Shown here in pieces: positions 33,402 to 45,108 of a stretch of DNA of 64,000 nucleotides. The translations under genes and the position numbers were made by a program. This DNA comes from Sanderia malayensis (Eukaryota > Cnidaria > Scyphozoa > Semaeostomeae > Pelagiidae), in the NCBI GenBank assembly GCA_013076295.1, contig RQOL01000139.1, positions 1,736,001 to 1,800,000 of the forward strand, given 5' to 3'. The notes beneath the pieces were generated by a model. The model searched no databases. It worked only from the letters and a program-made list of their open reading frames with translations, and was not told the origin of the DNA. Each line of letters opens with the position of its first letter. Position 1 is the stretch's first letter.

Positions 33402-34886
33402 CTAGGGGTCATCACTCGCTTCGCTCGTTCGCCCCAGCCCGTCAAGTAAAAAAAGCTTAATCTGGTGGGCACACTTCGTGCGCTGCATTCGCTTCGCCCA
33501 TGCCTCTTTCTACCCCACGTACAATAGGTTAGCTCGCTGCGCTCGCCTGTCTATCTTTTATCAAGAAACATTGACTGATAGGGCGCACTTCGTGCGCTGC
33601 ATTCGCTTCGCTCATGCCTCTTTCAACCCCACGTAAAATGGGTTAGCTCGCTACGCTCGCCTGTCTATCTATTGTCAAGAAACATTGACAGATAGGGCGC
33701 ACTTCGTGCGCTGCATTCGCTTCGCTGATGCCTCTTTCAACCCCACCTACAATGGGTTAGCTCGCTATGCTCGCCTGTCTATCTATTATCAAGAAACATT
33801 GACTGATAAGGTGCACTTTGTGCGCTGCATTCGCTTTGCTCATGCCTCTTTCAACCCCACGTACAATGGGTTAGCTCGCTGCGCTCGCCTGTCTATCTAT
33901 TGTCAAGAAACAATGACTGATAGGGCGCACTTCGTGCGCTGCATTCGCTTACGCTCATGCCACTTTCAACCCCACCTACAATGGGTTAGCTCGCTGTGCT
34001 CGCCTGTCTATCTATTATCAAAAAATATTGACTGATAGGGCGCACACTTCGTGCGCTGCATTCGCTTACGCTCATGCCTCTGCCTACTCCTCTTGCAACA
34101 GTTTGGCTCGCTTCGCTCGCCTGATAACCCCTTATCATAATTTGTTTATTAAAACTTTGGGCTTGTTTACATTAGGCCTAAGCGTCGCAAGCATGCCGAA
34201 GCAACAATGGCGGTCGCCTACTACCTAAGCTACAACTATCTCACTCAAAAAACGAAACAAAGCTATCACCTGTGTTCTCAATTGTTTCCTGTAATTTTCC
34301 AGAGGTCTCTCAAACAATTAGCAAATCTTTACAAAGATAATTCAGGTCGTAAAACACTTTGAAAGGGGCCCAGTTATCCTTTGTGTGCAAAACAAAAACA
34401 CGTGTCTTCTCCAAAAGTACCTACTGTTCCACCCGAGGGCAAATTTGCATGATAACGAAATACGTGTGACAGTTCACGTGAAGTCGCGAAAGAGCCAATC
34501 AAATTACAGCAAATGGCAAGTCGGGTCACGTGAAGAGCGAATACTCTGTTCGAAAATGGAGTTCGGGACGCAAATTTGGAAGTTTCGCCAGCGTAAACCG
34601 TAGTTTTTTCGTGATAGCACAAATTAGCAGAATAATTAATGGAATAATTCAAAAATTCGGGAGAAAATCGAAAAACAAATCCATTACCCTGGTTAAATTA
34701 AAAAATTGAACATTCTGTGTGAATATCATTGCGATTTACTCACATACAAAAAAGCCTTTGTGATCACACTGTTCGCCGTTTCGGCCCATTGTTTTGGGGC
34801 GTTCGACCTTTTGTTTCGGGTCGAATCCATTGTTTTTGTTAAGGAAAGTGCGTCGTCACGTGACATCACAGAATATATATATTAGA
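33402..34886 (-). mobile_element. Non-autonomous Helitron-like element with internal minisatellite
   Basis: On the minus strand it starts TCTAATATATATATTCTG (34886), then GTCACGTGAC, and ends CCCCTAG (33402) followed by T. The 5' end abuts the CTAG of the next element, a second tandem junction. Internal order is as in the other copies. Near the 3' end a 114-bp unit is repeated about five times. Confidence 0.85.
33530..34115 (-). repeat. Minisatellite, about 114 bp unit, about five copies
   Basis: Each unit has GGTTAGCTCGCT, CGCCTGTCTATC, AAGAAACATTGACTGAT, the perfect hairpin GGCGCACTTCGTGCGC (or near) and CTCATGCCTCTTTCAACCCC. The ORF-like readings in it are repeat artefacts. Confidence 0.9.
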
Positions 34887-35660
34887 CTAGGGGTCATCAC
34901 TCGCTTCGCTCGTTCGCCCCAGCCCGTCAAGTAAAAAGAGCTTAATGTGGTTGGCGCGCTTCGCGCGCTGCATTCGCTCGCGCTCATGCCCCGTCCAATT
35001 GTTGTTGAGATTAGTTAACTGGTTGGTACGCATGCGCGTGTTCTATTTGCTTTTGCTTCCAGTAAAAGCTTTTTGATTGACAGATTAGCCTCGTTTTGAG
35101 AAATGTAGCCTCGTATTGGTGGACAGGCAAAAATGGATCATATAGTGGCAGTAGACCTCTGAAAACACAATACTTTTGGTGAAAGGTTAGTAAAAAGCTA
35201 ATTAATATAAATCATAAGTTAACTTACATTTGACTAATATACATAGGTAATAACAGATGAAGTTTGATATTGGGCAAGAATTTCATTTGAATCACAATGA
35301 TGTAGGTAATACATTGTCATTTTAGCAGTTTCCCATTTCAGTCAATTATTATGAGGCAATAGCCTGTCACAAAAGGCTGGTGGAATTAAAATGTGATTGA
35401 AACTTACCTAGACAGAATTCTCTTTCCATGACTTTGTTAAGGATTCTTTTCATATATGTTGTAGTAAATGTTTGTTTGAGCCATTTGACAATTGCATGGT
35501 GTGAACAGCAAACATTAGTGACATTGACAGTTTTGGTTCAGCACTTCAGCATTTGTTTCACTAAGTATCATATGGGAAAAAAGAAATAATTAATAACAAA
35601 ATTAAATGAACATATAAAGGTGCCAAATAATAAAGAACAATAAAACAATATGATAGTTGT
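34887..35660 (-). mobile_element. Helitron-like element, second family, copy A
   Basis: It begins CTAGGGGTCATCACTCGCTT at 34887 like the other 3' ends. After the GCGCGCTTCGCGCGC hairpin it diverges into a different body (GATTAGTTAACTGGTTGGTA, ATTAGCCTCGTTTTGAGAAA). This body is repeated at 63165-64000 almost base for base. The far (5') end is not seen. Confidence 0.75.
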
Positions 35661-36849
35661 GAAGCTGCATTCATTGATTCCCTTTTTGGATTATTTGAAA
35701 AACATGTTTGAAATGCAAAATCTGTGAAAATTACTTTATGTTTTCCTACATAAGTTGATGTACTAATAGAAAGAGGTAGATAGAGGTTGTTTATCAATTA
35801 GTGAAAACAAACTTTCATGTTGTTGTAATAAATTTTCATTGGCTTTATGCACTTGTGCATTAAGAGGTTGGTAAATGTCAATTGTTAAGTGTTGATGTAA
35901 TGCATGAATTATTAATTAGATCACCTGACAGTGTGTGTATGTAACATCCAGGTTAGTTTTCCTAGAGCTTAAAAAATTATTACTGTGAACATCATTACAG
36001 TAGTTTCCTTGACATACAACAATGAAACTAAACAGGAAAAGCCTTTGAAGGTGATTTTTAGGTCATTCATCATTATGTTGGGGAAAAACTTTAGTTTCAA
36101 GAAAATGTTGATGTATGTAACACATAGAGGCAATGAACACAAAGGAATCCATAAAGTGGCAAATAATGGAAGAATTATTTTGAGTCCAAGCTGGCACTCG
36201 TAGGCACATATAGTCAGGGCACCAGAATTTATTTTTGAATCGGCGAAACTGTAAAGTTGTAAAACAATTGTTGAGGTTTGCATGGCCTAACCGAAGAAAC
36301 TGTCGTGTCGTGTTCGTGTGTCGGGGCAATCAGTGAAGCTTGGATGGTCTAACAAAAATTAAGCTGGTAATTAAATTGCAGATGGTTAAATATAACATCT
36401 AAATGTATTCACCTACCTGTAAGACACATTGAAAATGCTCTCTGTAAATCTGGAGATAGTTTTCAAACTTAAAGTTGTCCTCTTGATAATTTCTTGTGAT
36501 GCCAAAGTTAAGCTGTTTCATGAATCAAATTCATATTTCATAAGGCATTTCAAAAGTTAGCGGCAATGGTTAGCGGTGCCATTGATGGAATTGAGGCCAA
36601 AGTCTTTTTCAATGTGATACAATGGCCTCGTTTCAATGTGGGATAAACTTCTATTATTGGTTAAGATAAACTATAGAAATGCATCTCATTAAAAATTAAC
36701 ATTGATGAAGGTTATTAGATACTAATAGAGAGTAGATTAATCCTGCAATCTTTATATATATGTAAAAAAATTACATTAGTAAAAAAATAGTAATCAGTCA
36801 ATTATTATTCTTGACAGTTATCAATGGATGGTGAAGATGGATGAGAGAT
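35661..36849. other. AT-rich, no gene recognised
   Basis: No coding frame or repeat boundary that I can support. It may include the 5' part of the 34887 element and the 3' end of Helitron copy 1. Confidence 0.4.
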
Positions 36850-36949
36850 AATTGGTCCCGTCTGTAGATTGTATTAATGTCTTCATTCATCATGTGGAGT
36901 GTCCAGCAATGTTGACAGCATTGTTCAATATCAAATTGTCGAGAAAACA

Positions 36950-37110
36950 ATTGTCAATGGACAGATTGCAGTTTTCACAGAGAAAAGGAAAGCCATACTC
37001 CCATAGGCAATATCGGAGAGCATGGCAAAGCATATCTCTTTTGATACAGGCGCTACGCAGGACCCAGATCGTGTTGTTGTTGATAAACACACCCGGCCAC
37101 TGGAGTGTTG
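36950..37110 (-). other. Conserved Helitron 3' segment
   Basis: Near-identical stretches occur at 19575-19705 and, more diverged, at 22870-22945. It lies downstream of the helicase stop in each. Conservation beyond the coding region suggests a 3' UTR or mobilisation role, or a lost ORF. Not decided. Confidence 0.55.
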
Positions 37111-37311
37111 TGAAAGTGTCCGGATCGTTCTTGGTGGATCTTATTGACTGGAGTGGCGTGGCAAACCAGAAATGAATGTTCATCACACTATAAAGTGCAA
37201 CAAAGCCGATTCGGTAGAACCACAATCTGAGCCCTCGTGTTTGGTGTGTGTGTATTTTGGTAGACGCCCTTGAGAGCAACGCGATTTATGCTCTATGGTT
37301 TGTGAAGACCT

Positions 37312-40300
37312 TTACAGGACTTCTTGGAAGACAATATTTTTTGTCTTCATGTGTGTTTCCTCTGGGAGGAATACTTTAAGCCCGTCAAATGATGTTGCTC
37401 TGGACATGGCCACATATAACTGACCATGTGTGAACACGGGCTCAGGTAAATACAAACCAACATACCTGAGAGATTGTCCCTGTGCCTTGTTGATAGTAAG
37501 GCAGTATGCTAGCCTGACTGGAAATTGCCGTCGCTTGATGTTGAACGGCATCTCAGTGTCTTGTGTTGACAATGTTATTCTGGGAATCATGACCTGCTGG
37601 CCTTTGTGTTCCCTCGTGATGATCTCTGCTATGATGACGTTACGTCGGAGATGGCGTACAATAAGTCTTGTGCCATTGCAAAGACCTTTCTTTGGATTTA
37701 GATTCCTCAGAAGAATGATTGTTGCACCAACCTTAAACAGAGAGAGTTGCAAATAACAATGTGTATTGCATTATAGTACTGTGATAATGAAGGATAATCA
37801 GGCTTAAAAAAGTGCTATTAGTGTGGACTTCAATTCATGTATACGTAATTATTACATAGGAAGATTATACCTTGAGTCTAAGTCGGTGTAACGGCAATCC
37901 ATTAGGAGTTAGATTGTTGATAAACTCAATTGGATATGCCGCCTCCTCATCTGGATCCTCTGTTATCACATTGTCTGTGCTGTAGTATGTTCTTTCAGGA
38001 GTTTGTAGTCTTTCCAGAATGATGTCATTTATTTGATGTGAAAAGTCATTCTTTGGGGTAAGACAACAACGTTCTGACATGGTTACCGGATCCAGCATGA
38101 GGTGGGACTGTGGAGTGTTAGGCTCGGGATATATGAAGTTGAGCATTTCCTCTCGCGAAGATGTGCATATTTGATGTGGCAAAGTGATATTGTCGAGTGC
38201 ATCATGTGGTTCTTGTTTGTTACCGAGTCTTAGAAGCCATTCTGAGAATACTCTGTACGATTGATCTTGAGCAGCTCTCATGTTTGTGTGCAGGCGATGT
38301 TGTTGAAACTGTGCCCACAAATCACTGATTTGATATGATTTAAGACTCTCTGATACAATTTGCTCTCTTCCTACCTTGGGAACAACCGGTAGCACTTGTC
38401 TGAAATCGCCACCAAGCAACATGAATTTGCCACCAAATGGCTTTTCAACTCTTGTGATATCCCGAAGCAGTCTGTCAACTGCTTGTAATGCCAATGCTGG
38501 TATCATTGAAGCTTCATCCCATATGAACAGGGTTGTTTCACGCAACACTTGTGCTCTTCGGCTCTGTCTCTTGACATTGCATGTTGAGTCCAGCTTCAGT
38601 GGTATTGGAATTTGGAATTGCGAATGCGATGTTCTGCCATTAATAAGTAGTGTTGCTGCAATTCCTGACCAAGCCATACATTGAACTTTGTGTCCAGAAG
38701 CATTGAGGTTGCGAACCAACGTGTTGTAGAGAAATGTTTTCCCTGTGCCAGCTGGTCCGTCGAGAAAGTGACAGTTCTGTTCTGATTGCACCTCAATTGC
38801 TTGAATAATGGCTGTGTATACCACTTGTTGTTCTGGATTCAATGCAGCCGCATTTGTTCTCCTTGCTCTCTTTCGTTTTCAACATCCATGTGATCCTCCT
38901 CTGAAAACATAAACGATAGTTAATTTGGTATAAATAGAAGCATATATTGGCTAAGTAATTACAGTGAATATCATCATGCTAAGTTGTAAATCACCTTGTT
39001 CTGGAATGACAAAGTCGGCCGGTAGCTGAGGAAGGTGATCGTAGTTGGTGATTGACAAACCATGGACCTTCAAATTGTTGTCAATATCATGTAGACATTG
39101 ATACATGTGTCTGTCTTGGAAGGTTATGTCTGGATTGTTGAGTTGATCACGTCTGACAAAGTCTTCACTCATTGCTTCCTTGAAGGTGTCAAGAGTGTTC
39201 TTATGTCTGAAGGCGTTTGAAAGAGTAGCAATGTGGCAAACAACTGTCTGAGTTGTGGTGGCATATTAAAGATGACTGCGTCGTGTAAACAGCGTGTGAT
39301 TTCGGCATCATCTTCTAAAAGCCCTAATGCTAATGCTGCATCTTTGAAGGAGTCACATAGATTACCTTCTACCGTTCGAAGGTGTTCAAATGACGTAGCT
39401 CCTCGTTTATGCAAGAGCAAAAGTCTGAGGGCGAATTTTTGCTCGCAAGGTCTAGGCTGCACTTGAGTTACTCTACCAATGATTGGCATTGTTCTTCGTT
39501 GTCTGGCTGTCCATGTTTTTGAACGCTCCTGGAAGACATAGTGCTCTGGTATCTCATGATAGAGGTACTGACGTGCAGCTGGATCTTGCTGGTTGAGTTC
39601 AAACCATGCTGTGAGTGTTGTTCTATCACCAATGTTGTTGAGCCTTTGTTCGTCATCATTGTCATGAAAGATGACTTGTTGCTCAAATGGTAGATGAACA
39701 GAAAGCCGTTTAACTATGTGGCTTTTGTCGTGCATGGGGAACTGCATAAGCCGATAGACAGCTTCATGTGGTCCAATATATCTTGCGTTGATGTATTGGC
39801 GCACCTCGTCGTGTTCAATGTCTTGAGGTACTTGCTGTTGATTTTCTTCAAGAATTTCAACATGTGCCATATCATGTTCTTTGTGGATATATTTGAAGAT
39901 GTACTTGACACTTTTTACAGTGCTGCATATTTCCACGTTGATATGACACTGATATTTGATTAGTAGGTGTCTGTTGTGTGGCACTACCCAGGTATCATCC
40001 AAAATGCGATTATTCACATTGACTGGATGAAGACAGCGTCGTCTATAGAGAGGATAGCCGTTGACATTGATTTGAGTGTCAGCAACTTGTTCTTTTGGAA
40101 AATGCTTTTTGCATTTGTTATTTTCCATGCACACGCATCGAGGATTTAAAATTCCACAGGGTCCATGTGTCATGTGTTTTAGGACCAACTTGTGATATTT
40201 TGCATCCCGTGGGTCTGGAATCTCTGCTGATATCAGTTGATCCACCTGATAATGAATATGATAATCAACAATTTTATAATAGAAATAACGTACAGAATAG

Positions 40301-42567
40301 TTGTACTGTGGATTGCGTATAAATGTCACAATAAGAGAAAGAATTATTAGTGTTTGCAAATATTACCTGTTGTGGTGTTCGTGGTTTATCAGCTTGCGAA
40401 AGAAACAGGATCATGTGTGCGTGTGGTAGTCCTCTCTTTTGAAATTCTATGACATATACATGTGCTGTGACATGTCCAAGAATGTGCTTGTGCAGAATGT
40501 CTTCAAGTAGTTGTTTGAGTTTGAGTTGAAATACTCGTGTGACAATGTCCGGTCGATCATTGGCCATCTGGTGTGGTAGAATGTTTTCTTCTATCTCCTT
40601 CCATTTAGGATTGGCAATCATTGTGAGGAAGATGTCTGGCTTGCCATACTTCCTTACGATTGTCATTGCATCTTGAAAATGTTGATACATGTTTCTTTGG
40701 CTGCCTGGAAAGGATGATGGTAGAATGATAACACGGCCAACATCGATATAGATGGGCTGATTCGGATTGTTAGCCCTGGCCATCTGGTTTTCGATTTCAG
40801 CTCTTCTGTGGAGATGATCCATCAGGCCTCGATAAGTGTCAACACGAAGCTGACGTTGATTGTTCATAATCCAGTGCAGTTTATTGCCTTCTATCTTCGT
40901 ATATGCATCTACCAGATACTGTTGAAATAGAAGTGATGCAATGTGGATGGCTGAGAATGCATCCCTGACCTGGATTCTGTATAAATAGTATTCGGTGAGG
41001 GTCAGTCTGGTACGGCGATCACGATTGATGTGTTGTCGATCTCTTACATTTGCAGTAGGCAATCGTTGAAGGTCCAAACTGTATCCTCTGTCACCGTGAA
41101 AGAATATCAATGGATACGTGAGAGGATCGGCACTTGGACTGGTTGCGTAAATCTTCATGAGATCTCCACGTCTTGTTTGAACTTGCAGTTCTCTGTCGTC
41201 AGGATTTGGTGCACCTCCATTTTGTACAGTATATATTGCTGCAATTTCTCTGGCAGTTGGATTATCGTATCTGCGATCTTGTTGTGGGCGACCTGTTATG
41301 ATCATTTTGAATGTCGGAACAGGCTGATTGTTTGCAATAGCTTGCTGCCGCTGTTCCTCCAATATTTCACCCATGCTTCGATAATGTTGTGCAAATCGAT
41401 TGACTGCCATTAATTCATTCTGGAGAAGTGCAACGATGTCCAAATCAAGACGTTGTTCTGTTGCAGTATTTTGCCGTTCCTGCAACGCTTGTTGTGTATC
41501 CATGATGTAGAGTTCTGCATACTTTCTGGATCTGTCTGTTTCTGTTACACCTGCGATTGGTAACGAAATATACTTAAATACATAACATATGCATGAAAAT
41601 ACGAATTTGAGAGCAGAAATCATAAGTGAATAATTAGCTATGTGAAATGAATTGGTCATTTACCAGTCATGTGATATGCCTTTCCGTGAATCGTGATAAC
41701 TGGTGGTCCAGCTCTGGCATGACGTACAATATTAGCCTTCCATGATGCCATGGCCATTAATGAGTTGTATTGGCGGAAGTGCTTTAAGAAATATTTTGAT
41801 TCGGCAGTATCACCAGTGTATAAATGCATGACACTGTTTGGAGGTGGTTGAATTAGATCCAGAGTGATTAAACCTCCCATGCAGCACTTGTTGTATTGTT
41901 TTCGGGAGTTAAGTTCTTCTTTGAAGTACTTTGCACCACAATGAATGCATGTTCTGTTCATTTTGTTTAAGTGGTGTGGTAATGGGGAGAAGGGGATGAG
42001 GTTTTCAGCTTCATTGTTCTCAGGAACAGGGTTGTCAACTTGCATTTGCTGATCTTCAACGGGTTCTGGTATCTGATTTTCATCAGGTACTGGAACTGCG
42101 TGTTGCATCTCAATGTCTGCAGGTTGTTCTCTTGCTTGAAGCTCTTGGTTCAGAATGGGAAGCTCTTGGTTCTGAATAGGAAGCTCTTGGTTCTGAATAG
42201 GAAGCTCTTGATTCTGAATGGGAAGCTCTTGGTTCTGAATGGGAAGCTCTTGGTTCTCAATTGGAAGCTCTTGGTTCTCAATTGGAAGCTCTTGGTTCAG
42301 AATAGGAAGCTCTTGGTTCAGAATAGGAAGCTCTTGGTTCAGAATGGGAAGCTGTTGGTTCAGAATGGGAAGATATTCAGGGGCTTCTAGCTGACGGTTT
42401 TCAAGCTGCAATTGCTGAAGATCGTTGGCTGCTGCAAGTTCTGCATTGGTGGACTCTGCCTCCGGAAGCTGAGGTTGTTCATTCTGCTGTCTTTGACGCT
42501 GACGATACTGCCTCATGTGATTTCTACGTCCCGCTCCTGTGATACTTCTCTTGACCTTGCGCGGCAT
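37312..42567 (-). pseudogene. Helitron Rep-Helicase gene, five exons
   Basis: Exons by splice signals and homology: 42567-41664, 41550-40367, 40245-38995, 38900-37871, 37731-37312. Exon 1 starts MPRKVKRSITGAG and has Gln/Pro repeats and a Cys motif (CIHCGAKYF...NKCCMGG). Exon 2 ends with the HUH nuclease motif GLPHAHMIL (about 40415-40432). Exon 3 has the two-tyrosine motif YIFKYIHK (39881-39904). Exon 4 has Walker A GPAGTGKT (38735-38758), Walker B FIWDEASM and GGDFRQVLPVV. Exon 5 has NKAQGQSL and YVAMSRA. Introns are about 90-150 bp with GT-AG ends. One-base shifts near 39193 and 38848 break the frame. It would nick, unwind and strand-transfer DNA. Confidence 0.9.
42140..42385 (-). repeat. 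21-bp coding minisatellite (ELPIQNQ heptads)
   Basis: About twelve in-frame 21-bp units in exon 1, each encoding ELPI-x-NQ with Q, E or L at the variable position. Helitron copy 2 has one unit, so the array expanded in copy 1 or its lineage. Confidence 0.95.
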
Positions 42568-42615
42568 GGTGCAAGTTGTAATGTAAAAAAGAAGTATAAA
42601 GTACGAGATATACAA

Positions 42616-43899
42616 TTAGGCCAAATTATTGTAAATGTTATTGCTTGTTGACAATGGTCTTAATAGCAACAACAAAGGAATAATTATGGCCTTGTGTAAA
42701 GCTAAAACAAAAAGAAATAAATATGATATTTTTCAAGGGTTCCATAATGATAAGGTAAAATTGGTACTGAAGTAAATGGAAAAGTATTGCTATATAATAT
42801 AATGTATGTTAAATGAATATACTTACGTTTAAACTGTGGTCGTTTCTGTTGGGTAAACAGTCACTAAAATGGAATAGAGTAAATTTATAGTTGAAAAAGA
42901 AATGAATAATGGACAAAAGCTCAGAATACCTGAATAAATAAAAATGAACTGTTTGAATCGAGTGCAGCAGATGTTAATAATCTGTTGAAACACGATTTGA
43001 GAATTTGTTGTTAATAAACTTACTATCCATGAAAGAAACATTGAATTAACGAAATAGTTTGTTGTACAGAGGCTCATTTGGAAAGAGAGAAATAAAAAAC
43101 AAAAATATAAGTTTATTGTGGAGATGAGTTTGTGAAAGAGAAGTGTCCGTTATTTGAAAATAGATTTAGCTGGGCCTTTATTTATAACAAAAACACACAG
43201 TTAAAGAGTAAAATAGATCAGTGAGCAAGGGAAATTGTAGTCAAACAATAAATATCTTACCGAGCCTTGTGTCTTTAAAATCTATGGATAGAAACAAAAG
43301 AGAAATCAGAATAGTTGTAAACTTAAAATATTTGATAAAGAAATGATACCTGCACAACACGTAACCCGTCTTTGCAATTAAAAGCATACGAAAAAAAAAC
43401 AATAATTTTCGTCTAATGAGGCGAAGTAGTGATAAGTAATCTGGCTAGCTTGTAGTTATTAAAACTTGTTGAAAGTAGGTATACTTACTCAGCGATAAAT
43501 AAGATAAGATAATTATAGCCTTTAGAAAATTTGGCCGGTTAAAAATAGACAAAGTCTAATTTTAGAGGCGGGATTTCTATTGTACTACATCGCCTCTGTG
43601 ATTGGTTTATACGCGTCACGTGACAAAAAAGGAGGGAAAATTCTCGTGGAAAGGGATTTCCCCTTCGTCCTTCTGACTTTTAAAGGTGGGAAGGAGAAGC
43701 TTAGCACGTGACAGACTGGTTGCGCTCAAACAGATAGGATATAAGATAAGAAAACATTATAAACTTTAAAATATTATGTTATGTTCATTTTACTGAATAT
43801 TTACAGTTGGTTTAATAATATTCATACTTTTTAAACAATATATTATCGTTCAATTGAGGAAGTTGATGGAGATCACATGGTTCTGATGCATGAAGTTGA
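42616..43899. other. AT-rich, presumably Helitron 5' region and flank
   Basis: No gene recognised. CGTCACGTGAC at about 43615-43625 recalls the palindrome of the Helitron-like 5' ends, but no TC terminus is found with it. Confidence 0.35.
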
Positions 43900-44108
43900 T
43901 AAAAAGTGGCCGATAGCGTCTGGAGTGCAAGCCTGTCGTTAACACCATGGGGCAGGCACGTGTGCACGTTTCGTCTGTCCCTGCCAGAAGAAGACAAAGG
44001 AAAAGAACAAAGAAAAGGAAACGTTGTAACAATCAGAATTTTATTTGCGAAATTATTATTATTACATTGTAGAGGAAAAGAAGCCTCGGTCTCGGTAGAT
44101 AGCGATGA

Positions 44109-44756
44109 CGACGAAAAGAGCCGATGAAATCGTAAGAATAAAATATGGTAATAATATTATTTGATCTTTGTCAATCTTTTCAATCAAACACTATTAAGCA
44201 AACTATAATGAGTTATGGTGTGTTTAACTTGAATTGTTATCTATCAAATATAGAAATTGGACATATTGGAAGAGAATAATGCATCCTTTGAACAGGCATG
44301 GCAGGCCATGGGTAAGTTTGTTACTCTAGTTGTTGTATGAAATAAGCAAAAAAGGCAAATTCAGAGCAGTTGCATGGGAATAATTGAAATGTGCTCTCCT
44401 TCTGTGTTTTGGTGTTTTGCTAGCTCATACTGCTATAAGCAATGAGTTGGCATTGCTGCTGTAACCTGGAAAGTATTTTGAATTATTGAAACTGTGTGTT
44501 TGGTTAATGGTTTCACTAAATTTTATTGTTGCTTGCAGGTGCTGATAGCTGAACAGAAAAGGAAAGAGTGTCCCTACTTGGTTTTTTGTGTGGTAAGTGT
44601 CAAATTAATATGTGGGTTTTAAAATTAGAACAATAATATATGAATGGAACTGAATAAAACAATGAACTGAATTTGGAACTATTTAAACAGGAAAAAGCAT
44701 TGACCATGCATGAATATGGGAAATTTGTGAGATTGATTGGTAGGCCATAAAAAGGT
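44109..44756 (+). CDS. Putative + strand multi-exon gene, copy A
   Basis: Tentative. The ATG at about 44104 (MTTKRADEI) ends at a GTAAGAATA donor. After AAATATAG an exon reads KLDILEENNASFEQAWQAM up to a GGTAAGT donor. A third possible exon (EQKRKECPYLVFCV) ends at GTGGTAAGT, and a fourth (EKALTMHEYGKFVRLIG) meets a stop. The second copy (46494-47115) keeps the first two exons open with few changes. The joins downstream are ambiguous. Function unknown. It runs toward the minus-strand gene at 45109-46347. Confidence 0.3.
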
Positions 44757-45108
44757 AAGCTATTATTAGTATGAATAATTCATGCATGATCAAGGCCACT
44801 AAGCTACATAACAACAGAACTACAAACTATAAAACTACATAACTACAAACTATCGAACAACATAACTACTTAACTACAAACTATTTACAAACTATCTACA
44901 AACAGTAAAAACCTGCATATAACATCCTCCATCTTATTTTGTAGGCTATTTTGGTTGTGAAGAATGAAAAACAATGGGTAAACTATAAGACAATATCATG
45001 TAAATATGACTATGAAAAAATACAATGAAAAATGGAATATTGGTGGTAGGTTGTTAAAAATAGGAGGTTCTTATATGCAGGTTTTTACTGTATAACTATG
45101 TACAATAT

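Larger units (their letters stand above)
36850..42615 (-). mobile_element. Helitron copy 1, near complete
   Basis: A minus-strand rolling-circle transposon defined by its five-exon RepHel gene. The 3' segment 36950-37110 (CAATTGTCAATGGACAGATT on +, and TTTTCACAGAGAAAAGGAAA) is conserved in copies 2 and 3. I could not fix the TC and CTRR ends, so the boundaries are coding-based minima. Confidence 0.85.

Noticed and set aside
33685..34228. 116-codon and 66-codon ORFs with repeated RCIR and FNPTYNGLARCAR units
   Set aside because: They are readings of the 114-bp minisatellite in a non-autonomous Helitron-like element.
36852..37279. 107-codon (+) and 129-codon (-) ORFs next to Helitron copy 1
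   Set aside because: No recognisable domain on either strand. The conservation among Helitron copies is reported as a segment instead, because I cannot tell coding from non-coding.
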